A stretch of 64,000 bases of DNA from an uncultured Collinsella sp. (GCA_958370785.1 CATXKN010000007.1:62001-126000); one strand, 5' to 3'; positions 7,901 through 16,506 are shown, counted from the stretch's first letter. Made by a program: numbers and translations. Notes: a model not told the origin generated them from the sequence alone.

Positions 7901-9791
7901 GACTTCCGCTCAGGCTCGTCCGGCCAATCTGCGTCGAACGCTCCGCCGCTTGCTCTCCTACATGGGGCATGCCAAGTTCTCGCTGCTGGTGGTTGGTGTG
8001 CTGGCCTCCGTCGCCGCCATCGCGAGTCTTGCCGGCACCTATATGGTGCGCCCCATCGTCAACGGCCTGGCCGCGGGTGGGGAGGAGCTGCTCACCAAGC
8101 AGGTTCTCTTTACGGCCGTCATCTACGCCGTGGGCGTGCTCTCGGCCTTGGGTTACTCGCAGATCATGGTGCGCGCGGCCCAGCGCGTGGTGTCCGATAT
8201 TCGCCGCGACTTGTTCGCGCACATCCAGACGCTGCCGCTCAGTTACTTTGACAGTACGCGCTCGGGCGACATCATGAGCTTCTTCACCAACGACGTCGAC
8301 ACGGTCTCCGAGGCACTCAACAACAGCTTTGCCAACGTGATTCAGGCGACCATTCAGGTGATCGGCACCACAGCCATGCTCATCATTCTTAACTGGCATC
8401 TCACGATTATCACGCTCGCGTGCGATGTTGCCATTGTGCTGTACGCGCGCTACTCGGGTGCCCGCTCCAAGCGCTTTTTTGCCGCCCAGCAGGCATCGCT
8501 CGGCGACTTGGACGGATACGTCGAGGAGATGGTCTCGGGCCAAAAGGTCATTAAGGTCTTTAACCACGAGCAGGCCAATGTTGCCGGTTTTGACACGCGC
8601 AACCAGGAGCTGCGCCGTACCGGTGGCGCCGCACAGGCCTACGCCAACTCGATGGTGCCCATGACCGTGGTGATCGGCTACGTCAACTATGCCATCGTCG
8701 CCGTGGCGGGCGGCATGCTCTGCATCAAGGGCCTGGCCGACGTGGGTGCGCTTGCAAGCTACCTGGTCTTTGTGCGCCAAGCCGCCATGCCCATCAACCA
8801 GTTTACGCAGCTGGGCAACTTCTTGCTCAATGCGTTGGCCGGTGCCGAGCGCCTGTTTGCGGCTATGGACCTTAAGCCCGAGGTGGACGAGGGCTGCGTG
8901 GAGCTGGTGCAGACGGGCGACGCCGCGTGGGCGTGGAAGATTCCCGAGGGCCAGGGTGTGGGCACGTATGGACATCTGCACGACGTGGCCGCCGTTGATG
9001 AATCGGGTCGTGCGGTGGCGGCCGATGGTACCGAGCTTGTTACCGGTCTGGTCCCGCTCGCCGGCGACGTGCGTTTCCACGCCGTGGACTTTTCCTACGT
9101 GCCGGGCACGCGCGTGCTCACGGACCTCAACCTGTTCGCCAAGCCGGGGCAAAAGATCGCCTTTGTTGGCTCGACGGGCGCCGGAAAGACGACCATCACC
9201 AACCTCATCAACCGCTTCTACGAGGTCGATGACGGCGAGATCACGTACGACGGCATCGACGTCAAGCACATTGCCAAGGCCAGCCTGCGCGGGTCGCTCG
9301 GCATTGTGCTGCAGGACACGCACCTGTTTAGCGGCACCATTGCGCAGAACATCCGCTTTGGCAAGCTCGACGCGACCGACGAGGAGGTACGCGCCGCTGC
9401 CGAGGCCGCCTGCGCCGACTCGTTTATCCGCCGTCTGCCGCGGGGCTACGACACACCGGTCACGGCCGACGGCGCCAACCTGTCGCAGGGTCAGCGTCAG
9501 CTGCTCGCCATCGCGCGCGTGGCCGTCGCCGATCCGCCGGTGCTCATCCTGGACGAGGCCACGAGCTCCATTGACACGCGTACCGAAAAGCTCATCGAGC
9601 GCGGTATGGACCGCATCATGCGCGGTCGCACCACGTTTATGATCGCGCACCGCCTGTCCACTGTCCGCGGCGCCGACGCCATCATGGTCCTCGAACACGG
9701 CCGCATCATCGAGCGCGGCACGCACGAAGAGCTACTCGCCCAGCACGGCGAGTACTGGCAGCTGGCGCATGGCTTAAAAGAGCTGGATTAA
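7893..9791 (+). CDS. ABC exporter half-transporter with canonical ATP site (subunit 2)
   Basis: 632 residues: transmembrane domain (about 25-330), a roughly 45-residue insert between the domains, then the ATPase. Walker A GSTGAGKT lies at 426, signature LSQGQRQ at about 530, Walker B LILDEATSS with catalytic Glu, and IAHRLST with switch His. This is the canonical partner of the preceding degenerate subunit. The ATG at 7893 is chosen because GGAAGGGGG sits 8 bases upstream and it overlaps the upstream stop. A GTG three codons earlier is an alternative. Together the pair should form a heterodimeric multidrug or lipid exporter. Confidence 0.92.
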   Translation: MPKTSAQARPANLRRTLRRLLSYMGHAKFSLLVVGVLASVAAIASLAGTYMVRPIVNGLAAGGEELLTKQVLFTAVIYAVGVLSALGYSQIMVRAAQRVVSDIRRDLFAHIQTLPLSYFDSTRSGDIMSFFTNDVDTVSEALNNSFANVIQATIQVIGTTAMLIILNWHLTIITLACDVAIVLYARYSGARSKRFFAAQQASLGDLDGYVEEMVSGQKVIKVFNHEQANVAGFDTRNQELRRTGGAAQAYANSMVPMTVVIGYVNYAIVAVAGGMLCIKGLADVGALASYLVFVRQAAMPINQFTQLGNFLLNALAGAERLFAAMDLKPEVDEGCVELVQTGDAAWAWKIPEGQGVGTYGHLHDVAAVDESGRAVAADGTELVTGLVPLAGDVRFHAVDFSYVPGTRVLTDLNLFAKPGQKIAFVGSTGAGKTTITNLINRFYEVDDGEITYDGIDVKHIAKASLRGSLGIVLQDTHLFSGTIAQNIRFGKLDATDEEVRAAAEAACADSFIRRLPRGYDTPVTADGANLSQGQRQLLAIARVAVADPPVLILDEATSSIDTRTEKLIERGMDRIMRGRTTFMIAHRLSTVRGADAIMVLEHGRIIERGTHEELLAQHGEYWQLAHGLKELD

Positions 9792-9840
9792 CCCGTTCGA
9801 GCACGATACTTTGACCCCTCTGTGCCCCTCACCTCGCCTC

Positions 9841-9905
9841 AAACCATCACAACATTCAACGTTTTTTGCCAAAATCGGGAAAAGCATCGAATGTTGTGAT
9901 GGTTT
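9841..9905. repeat. Palindromic repeat family B, copy 1
   Basis: 17-bp perfect arms AAACCATCACAACATTC (9841-9857) and its complement (9889-9905) around a 31-nt A/T-rich centre. It is nearly identical to the copy at 11085, in the same orientation; the two frame one gene. Confidence 0.85.
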
Positions 9906-10006
9906 TTCTGCCACTCGCTCGGATGGAATCGCTTTCTTGAGCACGAAGGTGTGCGGACCCGTGGGCAGGGGAATAAGGTTGGTTATCCGACTCCATTGGA
10001 GGGCTC

Positions 10007-11044
10007 ATGGACCTGCCGATCGTCCTGTCCCATAAGACTGCCTGGCTGTACCACAACGTGGCGCGCCCGTCCGAGCCGCTCTCGCGAGCAAGCAGTCTAT
10101 ACGATGAGGACTCGCTTGCTAACGAGGCAGAACCGACCGCGAGCCTGCCCAAATTGGGACTCGATGCCAAGGGACTGAGGGCTTCAACGGCAGTTGGGAT
10201 CGTTGCCGACTATCTGGTCTCGCTTGGTATTCCACGAGAAGAGCTCGATCATATCGATACGCTCGTCAACTTCGATTTTGAGCGCTCGACGCCGGCTGGA
10301 TTTAGGTGCCACGTGTTTGGAGCGCCGGTACCTCCAAGCCATCTTATCGAGGTGGCAGAGGGCCTTCTAGTGGTTGATGAGGTCATGTGCTTTGTCCAAG
10401 CGGGTTCGTGGATGAGCGAGCCCGAGCAGCTGGAATATGGGTATGAAATCTGCGCCCGATACCATTTGAATCATCTGTCGACAGGCGATTATATCGAGAT
10501 GGGGCAGAGGTATACCGTTGCCGACTTGATTGCTTATTGCAATGAGAACCGATCTCGTCAGGGGGCTATACGCGCGGCCGCCGTGCTCAAGCGCGTGCAC
10601 GATGGCGCGCGATCGCCTATGGAGACGGCCACCGCAATCATGGTCGTAGCAAAACGTTCCCAGGGAGGGCTGGGATACGCCAAGATCGAGCTCAACCATC
10701 GGGTGGATGTTCCCAATGAGTTCAGATATCTCGCTAAGGCCGGGTATTTCGAGATCGACGTATATGCGCCTGCGAGCGGTACGGGGATTGAATACAACGG
10801 TTCGGACCATCTTGATAAACAGCGCAGCGCGTCGGATGCGGAGCGTATGACCGTGCTGAGCGCGCTGGGCTTTAGAATGGTCGTCCTCACCGGGACTCAG
10901 TTTGCCCACCAGCTGCAATTGCACCGGGCGACGAACGCCATCGCACTCGCTATGGGTCTTAAGTGCGACCGGAGCGAAGCGTTCCAAAAGCGGCAGAACG
11001 ACCTGCGAGAATTCGTGATTCGGCACTGGGACGGCGGCCTTTAG
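10007..11044 (+). CDS. Uncharacterised protein with a possible PD-(D/E)XK (DUF559-like) domain
   Basis: 345 residues, GGAGGG before the ATG. I do not firmly recognise it. The N-terminus (PIVLSHKTAWLYH) and the middle resemble coriobacterial hypothetical proteins and AbiEi/DUF559-like layouts. The C-terminal third reads like a small nuclease core: FEIDVYAP, then GIEYNGSDH, then ERMTVLSALGFRMVVLT. That is an acidic residue, a second acidic strand, and the helix-strand tail of Vsr/DUF559 folds. No usual catalytic Lys is obvious (EYN instead of EXK). The gene is flanked at 9841 and 11085 by near-identical direct repeats, suggesting that it moves or was duplicated as a unit. A nuclease or defence role is inference. 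Confidence 0.5.
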   Translation: MDLPIVLSHKTAWLYHNVARPSEPLSRASSLYDEDSLANEAEPTASLPKLGLDAKGLRASTAVGIVADYLVSLGIPREELDHIDTLVNFDFERSTPAGFRCHVFGAPVPPSHLIEVAEGLLVVDEVMCFVQAGSWMSEPEQLEYGYEICARYHLNHLSTGDYIEMGQRYTVADLIAYCNENRSRQGAIRAAAVLKRVHDGARSPMETATAIMVVAKRSQGGLGYAKIELNHRVDVPNEFRYLAKAGYFEIDVYAPASGTGIEYNGSDHLDKQRSASDAERMTVLSALGFRMVVLTGTQFAHQLQLHRATNAIALAMGLKCDRSEAFQKRQNDLREFVIRHWDGGL

Positions 11045-11084
11045 GGGCGCTTTGGCCCTTCTACGGGGTGCCGTGGGCAGGCAG

Positions 11085-11145
11085 ACCATCACAACATTCG
11101 ACGTTTTTTGCCAAAATCGGGAAAAGCATCGAATGTTGTGATGGT
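11085..11145. repeat. Palindromic repeat family B, copy 2
   Basis: Arms ACCATCACAACATTCGA (11085-11101) and complement (11129-11145). The centre is the same as in copy 1 apart from one or two bases, and the orientation is the same. Confidence 0.85.
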
Positions 11146-11279
11146 TTGTATGCTGAGGATGGGCTTGGGAAGCCGGTTTTGCTCGAAGCGACCTGTCCTG
11201 TCGTACGGGTGTCGGCATGATTCTCTCGTGGGGTATTATGTTTTCCGAAGAATAAAACGCCGCGTGAGGGGAGGGCTGC

Positions 11280-12335
11280 GTGGACGGGCACGTGCAACAT
11301 GACGGCTTTGGCCGCGATATCAACTACCTGCGCATTGCCGTTACCGACAAGTGCAATTTCCGCTGCATTTACTGCATGCCGGCCGATGGCGTGGCGCCCC
11401 GCGCGCACGATGAGCTACTCAGTGCCGGGGAAATCGCCCGCTTTGTGCGCTTGGTGGCGGGAGAGGGCATTCGCCGCGTGCGCCTGACGGGCGGCGAGCC
11501 GCTGGTCAGCCGCCGTATTATCCCGCTCATTCGCGACATCCGCGCGATTCCGCAGATCGAGGACATCTCGCTCACCACCAACGGCGCCCTGCTACCCAAG
11601 CTGGCACCACAGCTCAAAGATGCCGGCCTTAACCGCGTCAACATCTCGCTCGACACACTCGACCCCGAGCTGTTTGGAAAGATCACGCGCCTGGGTCGAC
11701 TCGAGCAGACCATGGCTGGCATCGACGCGGCACTGGCTTGGGGCTTTGAGCCCGTTAAGGTCAACTGCGTTGTTGTGCGCCGGCTCAACCAGGATGTGGC
11801 GGCCCTCGCGCGCCTGACCGTCGACCGCCCCATCCACCTGCGCTTTATCGAATACATGCCCATCGGCGACGAGCACACGAGCTCGCATTGCACTGTGGAC
11901 CCGCATGCGCCCGCGCTCAATCCCGAGCTGTGGGACGCGAGTGACACCGTTCCGAGCGACGAGCTGCGGGAGCGCATCAATGCCGGGGCCGCCGCGGCGA
12001 GACTGGGCGAGCTCGAGCCGCTCGACATCAACGACGCCCCTGCCGGCGCGGGCCCTGCGCGCTATTGGCACTTTCCGGGCGCGGCGGGAACGGTCGGTTT
12101 CATCAGTGCCATGTCCAACCATTTTTGCGCGAACTGCAACCGTCTGCGCCTGACGGCCGATGGCAACGTGCGTCCGTGCCTATTCAGCGATGCCGAGTAT
12201 TCGGTGCGTGAGGCGCTGCGCCGTGGTGATGATATGCAGGTACTTTCGATTTGGCGCGATGCCGTGGCCCACAAACCGCAGGAACACGCGATAATTGAGG
12301 GCACGCAACGATTTATGTCCCAAATCGGAGGATGA
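11280..12335 (+). CDS. moaA: GTP 3',8-cyclase (molybdenum cofactor biosynthesis)
   Basis: 351 residues, the usual MoaA length. This radical SAM enzyme converts GTP to 3',8-cyclo-7,8-dihydro-GTP, the first step to molybdopterin. The N-terminal cluster motif C25-x3-C29-x2-C32 (CNFRCIYC), the SAM-binding TGGEP and the C-terminal second-cluster cysteines C283, C286 and C300 are all present. The protein ends in the conserved Gly-Gly. The start is GTG after GGGGAGGG. It lies 4 bases before the moaC-mobB fusion, so they are co-transcribed. The cofactor would feed molybdoenzymes encoded elsewhere. Confidence 0.96.
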   Translation: MDGHVQHDGFGRDINYLRIAVTDKCNFRCIYCMPADGVAPRAHDELLSAGEIARFVRLVAGEGIRRVRLTGGEPLVSRRIIPLIRDIRAIPQIEDISLTTNGALLPKLAPQLKDAGLNRVNISLDTLDPELFGKITRLGRLEQTMAGIDAALAWGFEPVKVNCVVVRRLNQDVAALARLTVDRPIHLRFIEYMPIGDEHTSSHCTVDPHAPALNPELWDASDTVPSDELRERINAGAAAARLGELEPLDINDAPAGAGPARYWHFPGAAGTVGFISAMSNHFCANCNRLRLTADGNVRPCLFSDAEYSVREALRRGDDMQVLSIWRDAVAHKPQEHAIIEGTQRFMSQIGG

Positions 12336-12339
12336 TCAT

Positions 12340-13644
12340 ATGGCCAAGAGCAGGTACGCCGATGCCACCAAGGCCGCTCGCAGGGCCGCGATGTCTGCCC
12401 ACAAAGTCACGGCTGCGGCGAATGCTGGCAACGCCAACGCGTCCGTGCAGCCGACTGCCAGCGCTGTCGCCGAGCCCGCCCGCGACGCCCGTCGCGACGA
12501 GCTGACGCATGTGGACGCCAAGGGCGAGGTACGCATGGTCGACGTGTCCGACAAGGCCGAGACCCATCGCATTGCCATCGCCGAGGGCGCCATTCTCATG
12601 CATCCCGAGACGCAGGCCATGGTGCTGCAGGACCGCGCCAAGAAGGGCGACGTGCTTGCCTGCGCGCGCGTGGCGGGCATTATGGCCATCAAGCGCACGA
12701 GCGACATCATTCCCATGTGCCATCCGTTGCTCATTACCAAGAGCAAGTGCGACATTGCGCCCATCGCTCCGGCGGGGACGCCGGCCGAGGACGTGCCCGA
12801 GGGCTGGGCGCCGGCGCGCGCGGACGGGCAGGTTGGCTTTCACGTGCTGGTTACGGCGGGCGTGACGGGCAAGACGGGTATCGAGATGGAGGCCCTGACC
12901 GGCGCGAGCGCTGCGTGCCTAACGATCTACGACATGTGCAAGGCCATCGATCGCGGCATGGAGATCGTCGACGTGCGCCTGCTGCACAAGGAGGGCGGCC
13001 GCTCGGGCGTGTGGGATCGTGCCGAGCGTCAGGTCGCTGCTGTTGAGGCCGTGGCTGCTGACGGTGCCGCGCCCGCGAGCGCACCCGTCGCCGTCGCGCC
13101 CGCAGCTCCGACACCGGCCGTCCCCGCGATCGCGTTTATCGGCTACCAGAACTCGGGCAAGACAACGCTCGTCGAGAAGGTTATCGCCGAGCTCACACGC
13201 CGCGGCCTGCGCGTGGGTTCGCTCAAGCATCATGGGCACCACGGCTTTGATATCGATGTGCCCGCTAAGGACACCTGGCGCCATCACCAAGCCGGATCCA
13301 AGCACGTGGGGCTCATCTGCGCCACGCGCTGGGCAGAGTACGCCGACACGCGCGAGGAGGACGAGATGCCCGCGCGCGAGCTGCTGTCGCGCTACAACGA
13401 TGTCGACGTGGTGATCATCGAGGGCTACAAGACCGAGGGCTTCGACAACATCGTCGTCGCGCGATCGGGTGTCGACCGTCTGCGCGGCAAGAGCTCGCTC
13501 GACCTGGTCGACGGCCGCACGCTGGCCCTTGCCTGCAATGAGGCCCTGGCACGCCAGGCCTTCGACGCCGGCTTTGCGACCCGAGCCATCAACATCAACG
13601 ACGCCCGAGCCATCTGCGACCTCATCCAAGATCATCTGGCCTAA
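12340..13644 (+). CDS. MoaC-MobB fusion protein (molybdenum cofactor biosynthesis)
   Basis: 434 residues with two complete domains. Residues about 54-225 are MoaC (cyclic pyranopterin monophosphate synthase), with LTHVDAKGEVRMVDVSDK, IPMCHPL and GKTGIEMEALTGAS. An Ala/Pro-rich linker follows. Residues about 262-434 are MobB, a P-loop GTPase-like partner of guanylyltransferase MobA, with GYQNSGKT (268-275). The first 53 residues are a basic, Ala-rich extension. The ATG at 12340 is chosen for the CGGAGGA just upstream. MoaC acts directly after MoaA, matching the gene order. MoaC-MobB fusions are uncommon. No mobA, moaE or moeA is in the window. Confidence 0.93.
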   Translation: MAKSRYADATKAARRAAMSAHKVTAAANAGNANASVQPTASAVAEPARDARRDELTHVDAKGEVRMVDVSDKAETHRIAIAEGAILMHPETQAMVLQDRAKKGDVLACARVAGIMAIKRTSDIIPMCHPLLITKSKCDIAPIAPAGTPAEDVPEGWAPARADGQVGFHVLVTAGVTGKTGIEMEALTGASAACLTIYDMCKAIDRGMEIVDVRLLHKEGGRSGVWDRAERQVAAVEAVAADGAAPASAPVAVAPAAPTPAVPAIAFIGYQNSGKTTLVEKVIAELTRRGLRVGSLKHHGHHGFDIDVPAKDTWRHHQAGSKHVGLICATRWAEYADTREEDEMPARELLSRYNDVDVVIIEGYKTEGFDNIVVARSGVDRLRGKSSLDLVDGRTLALACNEALARQAFDAGFATRAININDARAICDLIQDHLA

Positions 13645-13686
13645 AACCTGCCAACAAGGGACAGGTTTATTTTGGCAGGTTTTATC
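13643..13686 (+). terminator. Terminator of the moaA operon
   Basis: 12-bp perfect stem AAAACCTGCCAA (13643-13654) / TTGGCAGGTTTT (13672-13683). The loop contains AAGGGACAGG, similar to the loop of repeat family A. Confidence 0.75.
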
Positions 13687-13702
13687 CTGGCAAACGTCAT
13701 TT

Positions 13703-13735
13703 CCACCACAAAGGGGCCAGGTACCTTTGTGGTGG
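13703..13735. repeat. Palindromic repeat family A, copy 2
   Basis: Same 12-bp arms as the copy at 164; loop GGCCAGGTA. TTTTG follows. Confidence 0.85.
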
Positions 13736-13742
13736 TTTTGTT

Positions 13743-13779
13743 TTGGTAGATTCTTGGGACATGCCTTAGAATCTACCAA
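13743..13779. repeat. Palindrome with family A-like loop but different arms
   Basis: 12-bp perfect arms TTGGTAGATTCT (13743-13754) and AGAATCTACCAA (13768-13779) around TGGGACATGCCTT. The loop resembles the GGGACAGGC core of family A although the arms are unrelated. Confidence 0.7.
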
Positions 13780-13832
13780 GTAGTTCATGACGGGCGAAAA
13801 ACGGAGAGAAGGGGGCCTGATGCGTCCTTAAT

Positions 13833-13904
13833 GTTTCATGCGGATTGATTGATTTGATGGACGGTGGCGAATACCCATCGCCCGTATTCGTATGAAACAA
13901 GGAG
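13833..13904 (+). promoter_or_regulatory. Structured 5' leader of the MFS gene
   Basis: GTTTCATGCGGAT (13833-13845) pairs with ATTCGTATGAAAC (13886-13898). A nested stem joins ACGGTGGCGA (13861-13870) to TCGCCCGT (13878-13885). The outer stem ends where the ribosome site AAGGAG begins, so folding could influence translation initiation. No known riboswitch class was recognised. Confidence 0.45.
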
Positions 13905-13909
13905 TCTCC

Positions 13910-15196
13910 ATGCTCGCACCTCTTTTCTCAAAACCTCAACCATCGCTGTCCGTACAGGCCAAGCGCCTGGTGGCGATGCGTTTCCTCATCTACACCGGTT
14001 TTCAGACCAGCTACTTTATCGGCGTTATCGGAACGCTCACCTATGCGGACGATGCCTCGGTCGTGGCGACATCGTTGGCCGTCCTGTTTATGAATGTTTT
14101 TGTAATCCTGGGATCCTTTGCGGGTGGCGCGGCGCTCGACGCCTGGGGCCCGCGCCACCATTTCTTGCTGAGCATCGTGGGCACGCTGACAACCGGCGTG
14201 GCGATTATTGCCTTTGGCAGCGCGACCGGCATCGTCCTGCTCGGCGCGGTGCTCCTGGGCTTTGTGATGGGGTTCGCCCAGCCCATCGCCACATCCTATC
14301 CGGCTTACCTCACTGACGATCCTGTCGAGCTCAAAGACATCAACTCCGCCATCGCCATGCTCTCAAACGTGAGTATCATCGTTGGCCCCACGCTGGGCGG
14401 CTTTGTCGCGGCAGCTGCGTCGTCGCGCGCGGTGTTCGTGCTCATGATGATCTTTACCGTACTGGCGCTCGTCGCCGGTTGGGGCTTTAGGCCGCAAGGA
14501 GGTCGCGTCGCCGCGCGCGAAAGTACTCCTGCGGACGGCAGCACAACGGCAAGTACTGCCAGTCAAAGCTCCGACTCCAGCAAATCCACCCGCGCAACCT
14601 TCGCGACCAGCATCAAGACAGTCTTTACCAACAGCGTCCTCGCCCTACTGTTCTGCATCATCTTTCTTTCGAACTTCGGCTATGGCGCCTTCGATCCGCT
14701 AGAGTCGTTCTTCTACCGCGATGTTCTGCACGTCGGTGTCGAATGGATGGGCTGGCTCTCGTCGGCCAGCGGTGTGGGCGCGGTGCTGGGCGCTGTGGCC
14801 GCGCTCCGCTTGCCGCCGCACCTGGTCAACCTTAAGACGCTGCTTGTGGCGCTCATGTCCGTTGGTCTGGGAAGCCTGCTCTACGTGGGAACGCCGTACG
14901 TGGGCGTAGCCCTTGTCGGCCAGCTTGCCCTGGGCGTGGCCTGGGGCGTCGTCAACCCGCTCCACAACACCATCGTGCAAACGACGGCTCCGCTCGAGCA
15001 GCTCGGTCGCGTGAACTCGGTCATGGGCTTTGGCAACATGTTTGCCGGCGTAGCCCCGCTGGCGATTGCTCCCTGGCTGGCGGCGACGTTTGGCGTGCAG
15101 CAGACGCTCGTTGGTGCGGGCATGGTCGTGACGGCGGTTCCCGCGGCGCTGCTGCTGTTTGGCCGCCGGCATTTCGATTGTTCTGCAAGGCAGTAA
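13910..15196 (+). CDS. Major facilitator superfamily transporter
   Basis: 428 residues with about 12 predicted membrane helices split by a hydrophilic loop (about residues 205-240, rich in Ser/Thr). The first half carries a GSFAGGAALDAWGPR motif after helix 2, equivalent to the MFS GxxxDRxGRR signature. Family members export drugs or move small solutes by proton antiport. The ATG at 13910 is preferred over one at 13892 because ACAAGGAG lies immediately before it. Flanking repeats isolate the gene, so the substrate is unknown. Confidence 0.85.
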   Translation: MLAPLFSKPQPSLSVQAKRLVAMRFLIYTGFQTSYFIGVIGTLTYADDASVVATSLAVLFMNVFVILGSFAGGAALDAWGPRHHFLLSIVGTLTTGVAIIAFGSATGIVLLGAVLLGFVMGFAQPIATSYPAYLTDDPVELKDINSAIAMLSNVSIIVGPTLGGFVAAAASSRAVFVLMMIFTVLALVAGWGFRPQGGRVAARESTPADGSTTASTASQSSDSSKSTRATFATSIKTVFTNSVLALLFCIIFLSNFGYGAFDPLESFFYRDVLHVGVEWMGWLSSASGVGAVLGAVAALRLPPHLVNLKTLLVALMSVGLGSLLYVGTPYVGVALVGQLALGVAWGVVNPLHNTIVQTTAPLEQLGRVNSVMGFGNMFAGVAPLAIAPWLAATFGVQQTLVGAGMVVTAVPAALLLFGRRHFDCSARQ

Positions 15197-15260
15197 AACC
15201 ATCACAACATTCAGCGAAAATCGCGATTTTGCCGAAAAACGTCGAATGTTGTGATGGTTT
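15196..15260. repeat. Palindromic repeat family B, copy 3
   Basis: 17-bp perfect arms (15196-15212 and 15244-15260). The centre contains the smaller palindrome AAAATCGCGATTTT. Its orientation is opposite to copies 1 and 2. Confidence 0.85.
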
Positions 15261-15293
15261 GCGCCCCGGGCCAGGCCACCCTTCGGGTCCGGG

Positions 15294-15325
15294 CACCACA
15301 AAGGGGCCAGGCACCTTTGTGGTGG
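15294..15325. repeat. Palindromic repeat family A, copy 3
   Basis: Arms CACCACAAAGG and CCTTTGTGGTG with loop GGCCAGGCA; TTTTTG follows. It lies only 33 bases after a family B copy. Confidence 0.85.
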
Positions 15326-15419
15326 TTTTTGCTTTGACGGGCCGCGCCTGCGCCTTGATATACCATGTACACCATTTCCGACCACATTCAGCACCGCCGC
15401 ACAACCTAGAAAGGCCCCC

Positions 15420-16241
15420 ATGGACGCCACCTTCAGCCACATCAAAGCCGTGTTCTGCGATATCGACGGCACGCTGCTCACGAGCCAGCACACGGTGTCC
15501 CCGCGCACCGTGGCGGCGATCCGCGCCCTGCACGAGCGCGGCGTGCTCTTTGGTCTGTGCACCGGGCGCGACGCCCACGCGACCGAGGCCATGTATGAGC
15601 TCTGGGGCATCGAAGGCCTGGTGGACGTGCTCGTGGGCTGCGGTGGCGCCGAGGTCATCGACCGTGCGCACGACATCAACGAGCTGAGCTATCCGCTGCC
15701 GGGCGAGACCATCGCGCGCATCTGCAGGCACATGGCGGACCTTCCGGCAACGCCCGTCTGCCCCCGAGACGGCGTGTTCTACGTGCCCGAGAGCAACGCG
15801 TGCGTCGAGCACCTGTCGCGCGTCGACGGCGTGCCCTACCAGGTGGTCGATTTTGCCGAGTTTTTGCGCGAGCCGCAGCCCAAGGTGATGTTTACCATGG
15901 CGCCCGAGGTGATGTCGCAGGTCATCGAGCGCGCGTCGACGTTTGTCGATGACACTGTTAAGGCGGCGGCTCTGCAAACCACGCAGCGGCTCTACGAGTT
16001 CATGGATCCGCGCGTGTCCAAGACACGCGGCCTTGTGCGCGTGGCAGAGCTCAACGGCATGGAGCTCCAGAACATCTGCGTGTTTGGCGATGCCGATAAC
16101 GACACCTGCATGGTGGCTGACGCCGGCGTGGGCGTGGCCATGGCAAATGGCAGCGACGCCACCCGTGCCGCCGCCGATTTTGTAACCGCCAGCAACGACA
16201 AAGACGGCATTGCAATCTTTATCGAGGAACATCTGCTGTAG
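15420..16241 (+). CDS. HAD superfamily (Cof-type) hydrolase
   Basis: 273 residues. Motif I CDIDGTLL supplies the nucleophile and general acid aspartates. Motif II is CTGR. The motif III Lys is expected near KTRGL, and motif IV is GDADNDTCMV. A C2-type cap lies between motifs II and III. Members are Mg-dependent phosphatases of sugar phosphates or cofactors such as pyridoxal phosphate and flavin mononucleotide; the substrate here is unknown. GAAAGG precedes the ATG. It is monocistronic between repeat elements. Confidence 0.9.
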   Translation: MDATFSHIKAVFCDIDGTLLTSQHTVSPRTVAAIRALHERGVLFGLCTGRDAHATEAMYELWGIEGLVDVLVGCGGAEVIDRAHDINELSYPLPGETIARICRHMADLPATPVCPRDGVFYVPESNACVEHLSRVDGVPYQVVDFAEFLREPQPKVMFTMAPEVMSQVIERASTFVDDTVKAAALQTTQRLYEFMDPRVSKTRGLVRVAELNGMELQNICVFGDADNDTCMVADAGVGVAMANGSDATRAAADFVTASNDKDGIAIFIEEHLL

Positions 16242-16256
16242 CGCCGGGGGAGAACC

Positions 16257-16285
16257 GCCACAATGGGGGCAGACGCTTTTGTGGC
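16257..16285. repeat. Degenerate family A-like hairpin
   Basis: Arms GCCACAA (16257-16263) and TTGTGGC (16279-16285) enclose TGGGGGCAGACGCTT, which resembles the GGGGACAGGCACC core. It lies right after the HAD gene stop. Confidence 0.5.
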
Positions 16286-16319
16286 AGATTGGCTTCAACT
16301 GGGCATTCAAGATATCCAG

Positions 16320-16384
16320 ACCATCACAACATCCGATGAAAATCGCGATTTTGGCGAAAAGCGTTGAATGATGTGATGCTTTTC
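16320..16384. repeat. Palindromic repeat family B, degenerate copy 4
   Basis: CCATCACAACAT on the left and ATGATGTGATG on the right, with the AAAATCGCGATTTT centre of copy 3. Several arm mismatches mark an older copy. Confidence 0.75.
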
Positions 16385-16506
16385 GTTGTGGGCGGCGCGG
16401 TTTTCGCTACGGACGGTGCGGTTTCGCTGCAGAACCGCCAGCCCGCCGCCCTCGTTACGTTTTCGCTGCATTTGGGTAAAGCGCCTGCTCCAAGCCGGCG
16501 TTGCCC

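Noticed and set aside
7653..9725. 690-codon minus-strand frame opposite the second ABC gene
   Set aside because: Composition (His, Arg and Gly rich) is that of an antisense shadow and the plus strand carries all ABC motifs.
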